A stretch of 61,853 nucleotides of DNA from Blattamonas nauphoetae. Lineage: Eukaryota; Preaxostyla; Oxymonadida. The notes under the pieces are model-generated. The model saw nothing but the letters and a program-made list of their open reading frames with translations. It did no database searches and was not told the origin of the DNA. The translations under genes were made by a program, and so were the position numbers. The stretch is taken from NCBI GenBank assembly GCA_033064195.1, contig JARBJD010000397.1:1-61853 (forward strand), written 5' to 3'. Of the stretch, positions 22,626 through 33,290 are shown piece after piece; within the stretch, counting starts at the first letter, position 1; each line of letters starts with the position of its first letter.

Positions 22626-25032
22626 CACAACTCTCGAAAAAGTTGGACCAGAAGAACTGATCAAGCCAGAATAAGTACAAAACGTATCACAGGTGTGACA
22701 TGGTGAGGTGAGGGATGACAGCGATCGGATATGAGGGAGGAGTGATGTCATGGCTTTGTTGATGACGCGGTTCTGTGCAGGAAGCTGGCAGAGGGAAAGA
22801 TTCAGGGAAAAAGTGAAATGAAGAGGAGAACGGGATACTGGTGCGAGATTCGGGTCGTATCGCATCCAGAAGAGCATCATTCAGGTACGGTGGAACAGGA
22901 GGTGCTATTGGTGGTGAAACAGTGAGGAGCACAGGATCCTCATTTCTGTCGTGTTGGGGCGACCAAGGAGAGATCTGAAAAGGCACTGTCTGTGCGGGGA
23001 AGGTAAGATATCACAGCAGGAGCGCGAGATGGAGTGGTGGCGAAGGCGGGGATAGGAGAAGGGGCGACAGGGGTTGAGAGGGGAGAAAGAGGGAGTTGCG
23101 GGGGTGTCTGAGGTTGTGGAGGGTGTTGGGTGGGGCTGGATGTGTTTCGGCGAGATGCGAGTGCTCTGTGGATGGTCGGAACAGGCGATGGTTCTTCCTC
23201 AGACTGCTCGCCTTCAAAGTCGTCTTCTGCAAGGATTTCAGTTTGTTCTTCTTCTTTGTCCTCCTCATTATCCATCGCTGCTGCTTTTGATGTGTGATTC
23301 GCTTGATTTCTGCTGTTTCCCACTCTGACCATTCCCCAGCTTGAGTCCTTCGCTCGTTCTCAGCTATGATCGGTAGTAATTCAGCTATAGGACACAAAAC
23401 CCGCTAATCGACCAAATCATACCTCTTCACCTGCTGTAGCACCCCAAACAAGACACGGAGAGTGGAGTGATGTCTGAACCGCTCTCGAACTCCACAATAA
23501 GTCCGCTGATGCTCTTCGCAGGTTAATACAAAGTATGTTGTACGATTGTTGAACTCTTCCACTTGGAAGGGGAGAATGTCGATTAATCCGTTTGTTTTGA
23601 TTTCCAACATTCTGAGATCTGGAAGCAGGTCAACTTTAGGTGAAAATTCTCGGAGGAGTGCGATTTCTTTTTCGCAATCTGCAAAAGTTGCATTATTCCC
23701 AACTCTTGTCACCAGATCGGCGAGAGGGAGAGCAGCTTCGTCGGTGACTTCCTTTCTGGCATTTCATTCATCATGAATTCGTGTTTCCAGGACTAAGTGT
23801 TGGTCCAGTCGTAAAAACTTGAGATGGGGTGGCGAGTGGGGACGATTTGGTTGAGGAGATCCGAACCATCCGAAGAGGAAATTGTGTGGATGGAATTGTG
23901 TTTGAGTGGATTGGAAGGCAGTTCATTGACTCGACAAGGTAGTCATCCATCTCAAAGAACGGTGACAGTTCGCTTGTTGATGAATTAGTGTTTTGGGAGT
24001 GGGAGGAAAGTTGACAGTCGAGATCATGTGGGGAAGAGTTCAGATCGTCTCCATCGCTTAACATATTTCCTCCATCTTCCAACCTCGAAAGGACGAAGTC
24101 ATCATCACGTCCGATGAACGCCCGCGATTGCGTCGGATGTCTTCTTTTCTGTTAAGTTTCTTGTTTTGTTGTGATGGGAAGACGACACGCTTCAACTTTG
24201 CTTCCCTTTTGGTTGATCCAAAGCGCCAAGTGAGAGTGTGGGACTTGATTCTTTCTGCCAAACTGAAAAGTACCGATTAATCTTTCGTGTAATTTGGCGG
24301 GAACGGATTTTTGAGTTTTGAGTGAGGCACATATCCAAAAACAGAGGGGAGTGGACGCTCTCGAATAATTTACCGGCCTCGTCCCACTTCCTTTTTGGCA
24401 TGACGGAGGGCATCACGGTAAGTTGTACCGAATGGCGTCCAGTGAAGCAGCCACCAAACTGTCATGGTGTAATATGCTGAAGATGGAGAAAGAGATGAAA
24501 TAATGATTGTGAAAGGTGAGACAGACTTTATGGGAACGTTCGTTTCACGAATGGGATTCAATTGTTCGGAAATCAGTTCTACCCTACGATCGGCAGGTTA
24601 AACGAACTTAGACAACATTCCATTGTGTCACTAGATTTGCTATTGATCATTTCATATTCTACTGGAATAAACGAGAGAATATACATGCTAGAACGAACTG
24701 AAATACTTGTGCCCTTTCGACGACGGATCGAAGGCATGGAGGATCAATTGTTTCTGCATAGAATCTGGCCTTGACCAGGGATGTTCGGAGACTATTTAAA
24801 TTCTATATCCAGTCAAGTACATCAAGTTTATATGTCTGGGGAGAGGGAACTGCCATTAGATCAATTCCATCAATTCCAGGTCGAAGGCAGATTGAGGATG
24901 AGTTTGATGAGACATGTGAGTTCGCAGTTTGGATTCGAATGGTTGTATAAATCGATATTTCGTGAGATGGAGAGAAATCAAGGCTTGACGGGTTGATCAC
25001 TTCCATCGTTCACACAATGACAGACTTTTGGT
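22626..25032 (-). other. Interior of the MULE: unidentified, possibly captured, coding sequence
   Basis: Several minus-strand pieces look coding and could be exons of one gene. They include YYTMTVWWLLHWTPFGTTYR (near 24480), then a GTAAAT...TTTCAG intron (about 24375-24262), then ERIKSHTLTWRFGSTKREAK. Next comes an acidic/Ser piece (23771-24082), then 23404-23712, containing LREFSPKVDLLPDLRMLEIK, and a Pro-rich piece (22940-23332). None matches a transposase motif I know. A captured host gene (a Pack-MULE situation) or an unfamiliar element protein are the two options. Confidence 0.35.
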
Positions 25033-25132
25033 TTAAAGGGGGTAGAGGGACATACAATTTGTTTTGAAGCTAGATAAGATAAAAAATGTGTGATATAGTC
25101 GAAAATTATAAACACATTGACAGATCTGTGTG

Positions 25133-25140
25133 TATCCTTC
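25133..25140. repeat. hAT target-site duplication, left copy
   Basis: TATCCTTC directly precedes the CAGGGTTGTCGG end and is repeated exactly at 29847-29854 after the right end. It lies inside the MULE's right inverted repeat. Confidence 0.9.
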
Positions 25141-25277
25141 CAGGGTTGTCGGAATGACTTAGTTGTAAGTAAAATGACTTACTTTTTATGTTTTTTCTGT
25201 GACTTAAGACTAAGTCGTAAAAAATCAAAAGTAAGTAAATCGTCCCTTTTTTCTCAAGTTGTGGTCTTGATCAAGAA

Positions 25278-28200
25278 ATGAACCTAAAACTTTCCCCAAC
25301 AGCTCTTCCTCTCTCACTAACATCCGATTCTCTCCAATCTGAATCCACCCCCAGCAGTTCAGTCTCTCAAACACCTCCCATTCTGCAGGAGAAAGAATAC
25401 GTTCCATCCAAAAGCATACTAGATGAAATGTTTGCCGAACACAATCTCATGCCAAATGAAGCAGGCAAGTCTGTGTGGGAAAATATTGGAGGAAAGGGCC
25501 TTATTTGTAAGGTCTGCAATCAGTGGATTCCTAAAAGAGATGGACATATGGACCATCTTATCCATACCCCGGTCCGTGTTGATGCTAAAAGGATCCTTTC
25601 ACAACACGTCAAGACTCAAAGTCACTATTCATCGCTGGGAAAATTGATCATGCAAAAAGACAATCGAATAAGTAGGATGATGGAGGCAGTCGGCAAAAAG
25701 AAGGAAAAAACGCTGACAGATCGAATCAATCAAATGCATTGGCTTATGAAAGAAGAAATTGCACTGTCCAAATTACCATCTTTGATCTCGCTCTGGAATA
25801 AAACATCTTTGGAGCTTGGGCAAACTGAACAACAATTCAAGTCGAGAGACGTCCAATTACGATTGACACGGTCCATCGGAGACATTCTCAATGTTGATGC
25901 ACTTGAAAAACTTCGTTCAGCACCATGTTACTCGCTAATAGTCGATGAGGCGACAGATGTAATGCATCGGAGTCAACTGGCCATTATCGCTCAATATTGG
26001 GACGGGAATGAGATACAATGTCATCTTCTTGGACTCAAACAAATGGGATCATCCGGATCCACGTCGGATGAGATCACTGGAGTGATTTTGGACCTCCTAA
26101 AAGAAAACAAAATCGATCTTCAGAAAATGGTGGGATTCGCATCAGACGGTGCCAATACCATGATCGGGACCCACAATGGAGTTGCCTCACAACTCCGGAA
26201 CCTCATTCCTGCCCTAATAACGACACATTGTGCTGCTCATCGTCTTGCCCTCCTGATCGTTGTTCACCTTCACCAAACGAAGGGCATATTCGGTGAATCA
26301 GTGAAACGAATCCGGCAAACTTTCGAATACATTTCGCATCATCCCAAAAGAAAAGCCAGATTTGAAGAAATCCAGAAGAACGAACCAGGACAACATCATG
26401 CTCTGGCGGATGTTGTTGTCACTCGTTGGCTAAGTCTTTCCAAATGCGTCTCGCTTCTTCTCAATGAATTCAGATCTATTATCCTTCTTCTTGACGAACC
26501 TCAATTTTGTGGGGATGACAGAGGGAAGGAATTGAGAAATGGGTTGTCTTGGAGTTTCATTGCTGATATGTGCATTCTCGATTCCCTCCTTCAAACACTC
26601 TCACTCGTCTCTCGCGAAATGCAGAGCAAAACTTTTGATTTATGGCAGCTCCACAACATCATTATCGATTCTTCCTCCGCGCTACGGGAGACAAAGGCTG
26701 TAAGATCGTATCAAAAAACTTTAAGAGAGAAGCGAATTCAATATGCAGGACTTCTACCGCATTTCGATGAAAACATTAACAAACAACAGGAGGAGCGAGC
26801 CACAATACTCTTCGACAACGTCCTTCAACAAATGGTGGACAGGTTCCCACCAACTACAGCTCGACTAGTTCTGAAATGCATTTTAATTTTTCAGAAATAG
26901 ATTTTAATTATTCAGAAATGAACATAATTGTTCAGAAATGAACTTTAATTTTTCAGAAATGAACATGATTGTTCAGAAATGAACAGAGATTGTTCAGAAA
27001 TGAACAGTGATTCTTCCCAAATGAACAGTGATTTTTCTGAAATGAATACTAATTTTTCATAAATGAAGGATCAAAATGAGTTGTCCAGATGCAATTTAGA
27101 AGCTATATTCAGGCTTCTGAAAAATGAAAAAAGGTTGATCGGACCCTTAAATTGTCTAAAAAAATTACGCGTAGCCATTTCCAATTGCGACATCAGATGA
27201 TAAACGGAGAAGATTTTTCTGGAAAATCATCGCGAAATTTCATGGAACGCTCCTTTTCTCTCATCGATGATGAATCTGAGACTGACGAGTCTCAAAACTC
27301 ACCGATCACCGAAAGACAAATACAATACCAATCTCTCAACGAATCGGATGGATGGTTCTTTGGTGATGAAGTTGTTGATTGTGAATCTGGGATGGAAAGT
27401 CAGCAGGATGGGCTTCTCACAGGCGGATTCAGTCAGGATTTTATTCGAACAAGTCTCAAACGATCGAAAGATGAACTTCGAAGACTCTTGCCAGAAAGAA
27501 TTGAAGCAGTTGATAGTGCAAGCCCACCTGAACCTCTTCTTCCACAAGATCCTCATGAGTTTGTTGAACTACCAGCTCCTCAGAAGATGAAACGTGGTCG
27601 TCCAACTTCTCGTCCTGCCCCAAAGCCCCGACGATCATACACCATTCTCACGCCTCGTGAACGCGAATTGGTCCTCGATGAAGTGAAGGAAGGGAAGAAG
27701 TACGATTTGATTGTCGAAAAGTGGAACATCTCGAAAGGAACAATCAACAACATCGCATCTGGAAAACCTGCTCCCAAGCCTCGTGGGGGAGCAGTCTATC
27801 GAAAAATCACTCCAGAAATTTCACGATCAATGAATGATGCAATTCTTCAAAACCCACTCTTGAAGGGAGAAGAACTCAAAACTCTCGTCGAGGAGAATCA
27901 TGGAACATCGGTTGCAGTGTCGACAATCAATGCTCACCTAACTTCACCAAAAATGGTGGAACACGGGTGTACAAAGTTCACTGTGAAGAAAGTCGAACTG
28001 CTCCAACACGAACGCAATTCGGAGGAAACAAAGGACGCGAGACTCGACTATCTTCAGCGATACGCAACAACATTCTCTCAAGGTGGATTTGCTGTCTACA
28101 TCGACGAAACTTCCTTCAACAAGACCTGCTTCCAAAATCAAGGTCGTGCTCCAATCGGTCAGCGTTGCCTTCAACGAGTTCGTCGATTGCAAACGGAAAA

Positions 28201-29685
28201 TCTCACTGCAATCACAGCGATCTCTGAAGCGTGGGGTGTTGTTCATGTGACGTGGGTTCAAGGAACTGTGTCTGCTCTTGAATTCCAACATTTCCTCCTC
28301 TCACTTTTTGAGTCCCTTCAAAGAAGAACGAATGAAAGCTGCACACTGATTATGGACAATGTTGGCTTGCACAAGACGGATGAGGTGAAAGAGCTCATCA
28401 GATCGAAAAATTACACAACTCTGTTCACTCCACCAAATTCATGTGAGTTGAATCCGATCGAGTACGTCTTTGGCATGTGGAAAGGTGGGAGTTCGATTCC
28501 TTCTCATGTCAGAACAGAGGATCAACTGCGGATTCATCTTTCGGAATCTCTCAGTGCAATTCCTCATCGGAAGATATCCGCGGCCATCAGATTTGTGTCT
28601 CTCAGACTTCATCCAATTGTCGCTCGCCGAGGTGATTTGGCTCTCAATCGAACACAAGAACAGTTCAACCGCGATTCGAACGGCCCACATGCTCCAAGTC
28701 CGCAAGCAATCATGCCACCAGACCACGGACCACGAGTGGAAGAACCTGAAGAATAAACTGCTTCATCAATAATTCACCACACAAGAGTGTTTCCCTTCGT
28801 TCTGTCAGTCTTTTCTAAAACGAGTGGTCTCAAAAATAAATCCGAAAAAGAGCCGTTCATTTCTGAACAATCACTGTTCATTTCCGAATAATCATTGTTC
28901 ATTTCAGAAAAATCACTGTTCATTTACGAATAATTCATGTTCATTTCTGAAAAATTAAAATTCATTTCTGAACAATCATGTTCATTTCTGAACAATCAAA
29001 ACACATTTCTGAACAATTATGTTCATTTCTGAATAATTAAAATACAATTCAGAACTAGTCGAGCTGTACCGATTTGATTGGCTTTGAGTTTCTACAACTC
29101 GGACAATCACAAGGAATGAACCGTGACTATACAAAAAACGTTGGGCGTCTCTTCAACAAATTTAGGATCCTCTTTCCACAGACGATAACACAAAGAAATG
29201 CCGAAGCAGAATGGACAGTATTCGTTCAAACTCTCGCACGATCCGGCAAAAGGACAACCTCCGAGAAAGAACTTGCACAATTCATCACTATGGACATGGA
29301 AATCAAGAGAAATTATCCTATCATTACAACTCTTGCAATCATTTATCGAACCGTCCCGACAACCAGTGTATCCGCAGAAAGACTGTTCGCAGCCATGAAA
29401 AGAGTGAAAACAAGATTGCGAAACCGACTGCAAGAACAAAATTTGAATGCCATCCTCAGAGCCGTGTGTGGGCCGGAGACGCTCACCGCAGAGCAAGTCT
29501 CCCGAGTGGCTACCCGTTTTCAAGAGCTAGAAAGTGCACTGAAGAAGGAGGGGAAACAGGAATTGTCTCTGAGTCATGCGTCAAGTCTTGGTTCAGTCGC
29601 ACCCGAGGTCGATTCAGACGATGCAGAAGATAGTGATGATGACGTTTGGTACCAAGGAGATGACTCCACGGAGTGGGAATTCTAA
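25278..29685 (+). CDS. hAT transposase, gene split by Tc1 insertion
   Basis: The N-terminal part is 25278-26856 and the C-terminal part 29069-29685. The sequence passes from PPTT to DLIGFEFLQL across the insertion in the same phase, so excision without a footprint would leave one frame of about 731 residues. An atypical BED-like finger lies near residues 75-110 (C-K-V-C...H...H). The RNase H-like core has LIVDEATDVMH, GFASDGANTMIG and TTHCAAHRLAL. The hAT dimerisation segment near the C-terminus reads TTLAIIYRTVPTTSVSAERL, followed by RNRLQEQNLNAIL. It most resembles the ZNF862/ZMYM-like group of hAT proteins. It cuts and pastes DNA at the CAGGG ends in the nucleus. It cannot make full product while the Tc1 is present. 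Confidence 0.88.
26857..29066 (+). mobile_element. Tc1/mariner (DD34E) element with iteron-built ends
   Basis: The element is flanked by TA on both sides (26855-26856 and 29067-29068), and both ends read CAGCTCGACTAGTTCTGA inward. The roughly 210-bp terminal regions (26857-27066, 28857-29066) are arrays of a degenerate 20-21-bp unit around TTCAGAAATGAACA, inverted between the two ends. It carries one complete transposase. Length 2210 bp. Intact ends, TA duplication and an open transposase suggest a young insertion. Confidence 0.93.
27197..28756 (+). CDS. Tc1-like transposase, apparently complete
   Basis: About 519 residues from the first ATG. A Ser/acidic N-terminal extension is followed by a basic AT-hook-like stretch (KMKRGRPTSRPAPKPRRS) and a helix-turn-helix (LTPRERELVLDEVKEGKKYD, then ISKGTINNIASGK). 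The catalytic triad is visible: D in FAVYIDETSFNK, D in CTLIMDNVGLHK and E in ELNPIEYVFGMW. There are 34 residues between the second D and the E, hence DD34E. It cuts at TA sites in the nucleus. No breaks were seen. The extension makes it longer than the typical 340-residue Tc1 protein. Confidence 0.9.
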   Translation: MINGEDFSGKSSRNFMERSFSLIDDESETDESQNSPITERQIQYQSLNESDGWFFGDEVVDCESGMESQQDGLLTGGFSQDFIRTSLKRSKDELRRLLPERIEAVDSASPPEPLLPQDPHEFVELPAPQKMKRGRPTSRPAPKPRRSYTILTPRERELVLDEVKEGKKYDLIVEKWNISKGTINNIASGKPAPKPRGGAVYRKITPEISRSMNDAILQNPLLKGEELKTLVEENHGTSVAVSTINAHLTSPKMVEHGCTKFTVKKVELLQHERNSEETKDARLDYLQRYATTFSQGGFAVYIDETSFNKTCFQNQGRAPIGQRCLQRVRRLQTENLTAITAISEAWGVVHVTWVQGTVSALEFQHFLLSLFESLQRRTNESCTLIMDNVGLHKTDEVKELIRSKNYTTLFTPPNSCELNPIEYVFGMWKGGSSIPSHVRTEDQLRIHLSESLSAIPHRKISAAIRFVSLRLHPIVARRGDLALNRTQEQFNRDSNGPHAPSPQAIMPPDHGPRVEEPEE

Positions 29686-29930
29686 CTTTTCATTGCTATC
29701 ATCTCATTTCAACAACAAAGTGGTAAATTTCGTTCAGAATTGTGATTTCGAAAAGAGCGACTTACTACTAAGTCATTTTTCCCTACTTCTTACTACTAAG
29801 TCATTTTTCCACGTCTTAAGACAACTCAAAGGGCCCGACAACCCTGTATCCTTCAGATCTGTGCGTATACCAAATTTAGATCTGTGTGTATACAAAATCA
29901 GATCTGTCTCTATACATACCCCTGTCTGGC

Positions 29931-30088
29931 CTGTCGCTGCTCCGTACGTGGACGCCTCCAATTTGGATGACATGGCTACTGTTTTTAGCTGTGGACATCC
30001 CCAAAGGGTGAGTGGAGAGGAACTTTTGAAGATCAGTGACTTGGTACGAATCGCGGGTTGCGGACGAGAGAGCCTGTTCTTCGGATAG
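29931..30088 (+). other. Open frame flanking the transposon nest (right side)
   Basis: This frame (PVAAPYVDASNLDDMATVFS, then CGHPQRVSGEELLKI) is open from the MULE boundary to a TAG stop. It is in phase with the left-side frame ending at 22446. It may be the interrupted part of a host gene. The minus strand is also open here. Confidence 0.3.
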
Positions 30089-32088
30089 TTAAGTTTTGGT
30101 TCGACGAAAATTGAGAGTTGGTGAAGAATGTGAAGAAAAACGTAATAATCTCCACTTTTCACGGAATTAGAAGGAGGAGAGTCGAAATCTTGGATTCCTT
30201 TGGACGATGAGTCGATTTGTGGGAAAGGTGGTTGGAGGTGTAATGTTGGTTGTTTCTCAGCTCATTCAGGAAGAAAAGTCGAGTGAAGAGTGGAATTAGA
30301 GTTCATTTGGATAAAACAGGCTGCATTTCCGCTCTGGGGGGAGGTGTAATTACGATCGAGATGAGAGAGGTTCTATTTTGATGATTGGTATGTGAAGGTG
30401 CTGGATAAAGGAGATGATAAGGACAGAATCAATCAAAACAGCAGGCTTTCTTGATGGACCTGTTGTGTGAGCGACTCGGTAGCACATCCTCTCGGTCTCA
30501 ATTCCAGACATGAGTGCGATCAAAAAATCTATTCCGAACCAAGTGAGAGAAATAGGAAAATCCGAGGGTAAATACATTGGAGAGGCATACTAACATTATG
30601 AATCTTTCATATCTCATTTCTATCGGTCTAGTTCAGATCTGAATTTGAACAAGACACCAATTCAAGACTAATGAAGAGAAAAACACTGATAAGATGGCAA
30701 AAACAATGGAAGTGCAAACTAATATTGTGATAGTGGCATCCATCAAATCAGTTTATAGTCATTGACAGAGAAGAGGAGAGTGAACGATGACTCGAAGAGA
30801 TCTCCACAAATTTTGGTACAATGGAGACAAGAATATGTGATAACCGGACAAAAGAAGTGTTGAATGGAGTACTGACTTCAAATCGCGGGATGTGAGGTCC
30901 TGAAAGAAAATGGATGACGAAGACAATTTGGTATGGGTGAGAGGATCAGAACTGAGATCACGATTGATTTGTCCTATTTTGATATAAGTCTAGAAGTTGG
31001 ATGAACAAATTGAGAGGGAGTTCCAGTTTGAATATAAGGTGCTTGTCCGAGTTGTCCTCCTCTTTGTCCTCTCTTCGGCCGATCGTTGTCACGCACCATT
31101 CACGTTTCAGGCTTTATTTATCATTTTGATTGATATATGACAGTGTTAACATCATTTCCAGGAAATGAAAAGCTCAATCTCGAGAGGACAAGAGACATTT
31201 TGTGATTTTTTCGTGAGAATTTCTAATTTTTATTCCAACTGGTTTTGGGAAATACAACGGAAACAACTTTTCTTGGTCATGAGCTTAACATTCTGGGAAA
31301 TAAAAAGTGCGGGGTCTGAATCCCATTGGACACTTCCTTTTATCCTCAATCCGACTTGTTTCCACCTTGCAAAAATAGTCAAGTCACTTCAATTGGATCC
31401 TAAATCACTCGAAAGACGGGCATGGGTTCGGTATGTAGGGCCTGGTTCGATATGTAGGGGACAGGTTCGATATGTAGGGTCTGGTTCGGAATGTAGGTCA
31501 CGGAGATGATGTGAGACGAATTGAGTTTTTAAGGGTAGTGACGATGATAGTGTGGTCTGGTTTTGTTTTTTGACTCTTTTCTGGTGCAATTCTCGTCTTT
31601 CTCAACAAAAGGGTGAGAGAAACAAATGAACGAAGAGTGAAATGGCAAATATATGAAAAATCACATCAAAGTGGTCGAGATTTTTCTGTCTAGTGCTGAC
31701 AACATCTCCTTGATTGTTCGATCTGTCAACTTTCAGGTCAACTCGCTTTTGAGTTTCTCGTCGTCAAACTGGATCATGAAACAGAGAATCCAGTTTAAGT
31801 GAGAAAAATAAGTGAAATTGAGAAAGATAATGTGAAATTGAGTAAGATCCATTGCCAGATCTGTCCTTCCAAGAAAGGGCCTCGATACTCCTTCGAGTAT
31901 GGTGTACATCTCTTTTGAATATATTACGTTCCCTTTAAACTCACATGATAGTTGTGATATTTCAATGATTCACATGATGAAATGGACCAACTAAGAAACG
32001 AGCATAATGTTTGACATATTTGATGACAATATAGCTGATTATTACTATTCAAAATTCGTGCATCCTCATCGAATATTGTTGCAAAGGG
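30089..32088. other. Two-kilobase AT-rich stretch without a recognised gene
   Basis: Only short open frames occur. A minus-strand piece at 30350-30577 (MYLPSDFPISLTWFGIDFLI) is hydrophobic and could be an exon, and a plus-strand piece at 31165-31509 is weaker. A four-unit minisatellite sits at 31426-31501. I see nothing else I can support. Confidence 0.4.
31426..31501 (+). repeat. Short tandem repeat, about four 19-20-bp units
   Basis: The unit is about GGTTCGATATGTAGGG plus three or four variable bases, repeated four times with small changes. Function unknown. Confidence 0.85.
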
Positions 32089-32486
32089 AGTAGTATAGAA
32101 GGCGATTTGGGAACCCCCGCTCCTTAGACACCACTACTATAGCTTTTTCTCCATGCCGATTGACAATTCAGAAAATACTTGGAGTAAAAGTCATTTTCAT
32201 TTCAGAAAGTTGTCACTCTTAGAGAAATATTCTCTTCCAGAGTTCAGTTGCTTCAAACTTTCAAGTTGAAGCAAAATTTTGAAAACTTTCAAAAAAGCAA
32301 AAACCTTGATTTTGGCGGAAGCTGGTGTATTTTTTCAAGGTTCCGAAGGTTGCGACCCTTCTCATCGGTCCCTTTTAGACCGGCATCGGAACTCATTTTT
32401 ATCGGTTTGAGTTCCGGAAACGTACGTTGGTCTTGCCAAGGGCCTAGGCCATGCCAAAGGGCAGTGTTATGTGAAATTAAATGCTT

Positions 32487-32570
32487 CCGCCAGGAATTGA
32501 ACCGAGGACCTTCAGCTTGGTAGTAGTAGTGCGTGCACTCACCATTACCACTAGACTATCCGGTCCTGAA
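32487..32570 (-). other. tRNA-like pol III promoter remnant
   Basis: The minus strand has an A box-like TAGTCTAGTGGT and, 44 bases on, a B box-like GGTTCAATTCC. The flanks do not pair as an acceptor stem, so it is not a normal tRNA. It could be a SINE head or a decayed tRNA in the terminal region of Polinton A. Confidence 0.35.
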
Positions 32571-32668
32571 ATTATCCCGGAAAATCAGAAACTTTATACC
32601 CGAAAAAAAGACACTATAGCAGATTCAAAATTTGAAAACTTTGTCAATAAATTCAATATATAGCAAAA

Positions 32669-32925
32669 ATGCTCCCGTGAAAAAGTCATGCTTTTACTCG
32701 AGGGTAACAAGTGGCCAAGAATTAAGATTTAGCAGATCGCTCACGTGAAAAGTCATGCTTTTTAACGGGGGTAAAAAGTTAAAAAGGAAAATCCAACTTA
32801 TTTTGAAAAAATCGCTGACGAGAAAAAGTCGTGCTTTTTAACGAGGGTAACAAGTGGCCAAGAATTAAGATTTAGCAGATCGCTCACGTGATAAAGGCAT
32901 GCTTTTTAACGAGGGTAGATAGGTA
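32669..32925 (+). repeat. Repeat cluster with AAAAAG-CTTTTT hairpins near the Polinton A end
   Basis: Four copies of about 40 bp centre on GAAAAAGTCATGCTTTTTAA followed by CGAGGGTAA. Two of them lie in a larger unit of about 105 bp that includes GTGGCCAAGAATTAAGATTT. Each core can form a hairpin (AAAAAG against CTTTTT). Subterminal tandem repeats are known in Polintons; here the role is inferred. Confidence 0.75.
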
Positions 32926-32996
32926 GACAATAAAAGGAATATATAGCAGATCTGAACATTCGAGATATAAAGCACAGGTCGAAACTAACATTTTCA

Positions 32997-33070
32997 GGAG
33001 CTAGTAGCTCAGTGGGTATGTTCCAGTGTCCACCCGTTTCTAGGGGTGGTTCGATTCAGGCGAGGGGCAA
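32997..33070 (+). other. tRNA-like A/B box pair followed by an A-rich tail
   Basis: TAGCTCAGTGGG and GGTTCGATTC are spaced 31 bases apart, as in a tRNA, and followed by a long A-rich tail. Arms do not pair well beyond a CCACCC/GGGTGG hairpin. The arrangement is that of a tRNA-derived SINE, but no second copy is in the window to prove mobility. Confidence 0.35.
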
Positions 33071-33114
33071 TCTTAATTTCAAAAAAAAATGAAAAAGTTT
33101 CAAAATGCCAAAAC

Positions 33115-33290
33115 AATTTCAAAAATTTAAAAAAAATTCAAAAATTCAAAAAAAAAATTCAAAAAAAAATACTTAGGAAAATTTCAAAAAATTCAAAAAT
33201 TCAAAAATTCAAAAATTCAAAAATTCAAAAATTCAAAAATTCAAAAATTCAAAAATTCAAAAATTCAAAAATTCACAATTTCCAAAAAAG
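33115..33290 (+). repeat. Low-complexity TTCAAAAA tandem repeat
   Basis: About a dozen perfect 8-bp units TTCAAAAA (about 33181-33275) follow a more irregular A-rich stretch. It is likely replication slippage in the terminal region of Polinton A or a SINE tail. The open frame read through it is an artefact. Confidence 0.85.

Larger units (their letters stand above)
25141..29846 (+). mobile_element. hAT transposon, interrupted by a Tc1-like element
   Basis: The 12-bp terminal inverted repeats CAGGGTTGTCGG (25141-25152 and, inverted, 29835-29846) are flanked by the 8-bp duplication TATCCTTC. Both are diagnostic of hAT. Subterminal regions carry repeated GACTTAG/CTAAGTC motifs (about 25152-25240 and 29757-29820), likely transposase binding sites. 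The element carries one transposase gene, split by the Tc1 insertion. Length without the Tc1 is about 2.5 kb. Confidence 0.92.
22447..29921. mobile_element. Mutator-like (MULE) element, host of nested hAT and Tc1
   Basis: The ends are GGGTAAGTATAGAGACAGAT (left) and, inverted, GGGTATGTATAGAGACAGAT (right). They are flanked by a perfect 9-bp direct repeat CTGTCTGGC at 22438-22446 and 29922-29930. The inverted repeats are about 180 bp and roughly 90% alike: left 22447-22625, right 25033-25140 continued at 29855-29921 after the hAT. They contain several copies of CAGATCTGT. A 9-bp duplication with long inverted repeats is the Mutator-superfamily pattern. Without the hAT the element is about 2.8 kb. 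I found no recognisable MULE transposase, so it is probably non-autonomous. Confidence 0.75.

Noticed and set aside
28857-29066. Possible CRISPR-like array of 20-bp repeats (with 26857-27066)
   Set aside because: The units are degenerate, contiguous without spacers, and form inverted ends of a Tc1 element in a eukaryotic context.
22438-29930. CTGTCTGGC direct repeat as chance
   Set aside because: It lies exactly at the ends of matching inverted repeats and its removal keeps flanking frames in phase, so I kept it as a target duplication rather than dismissing it.
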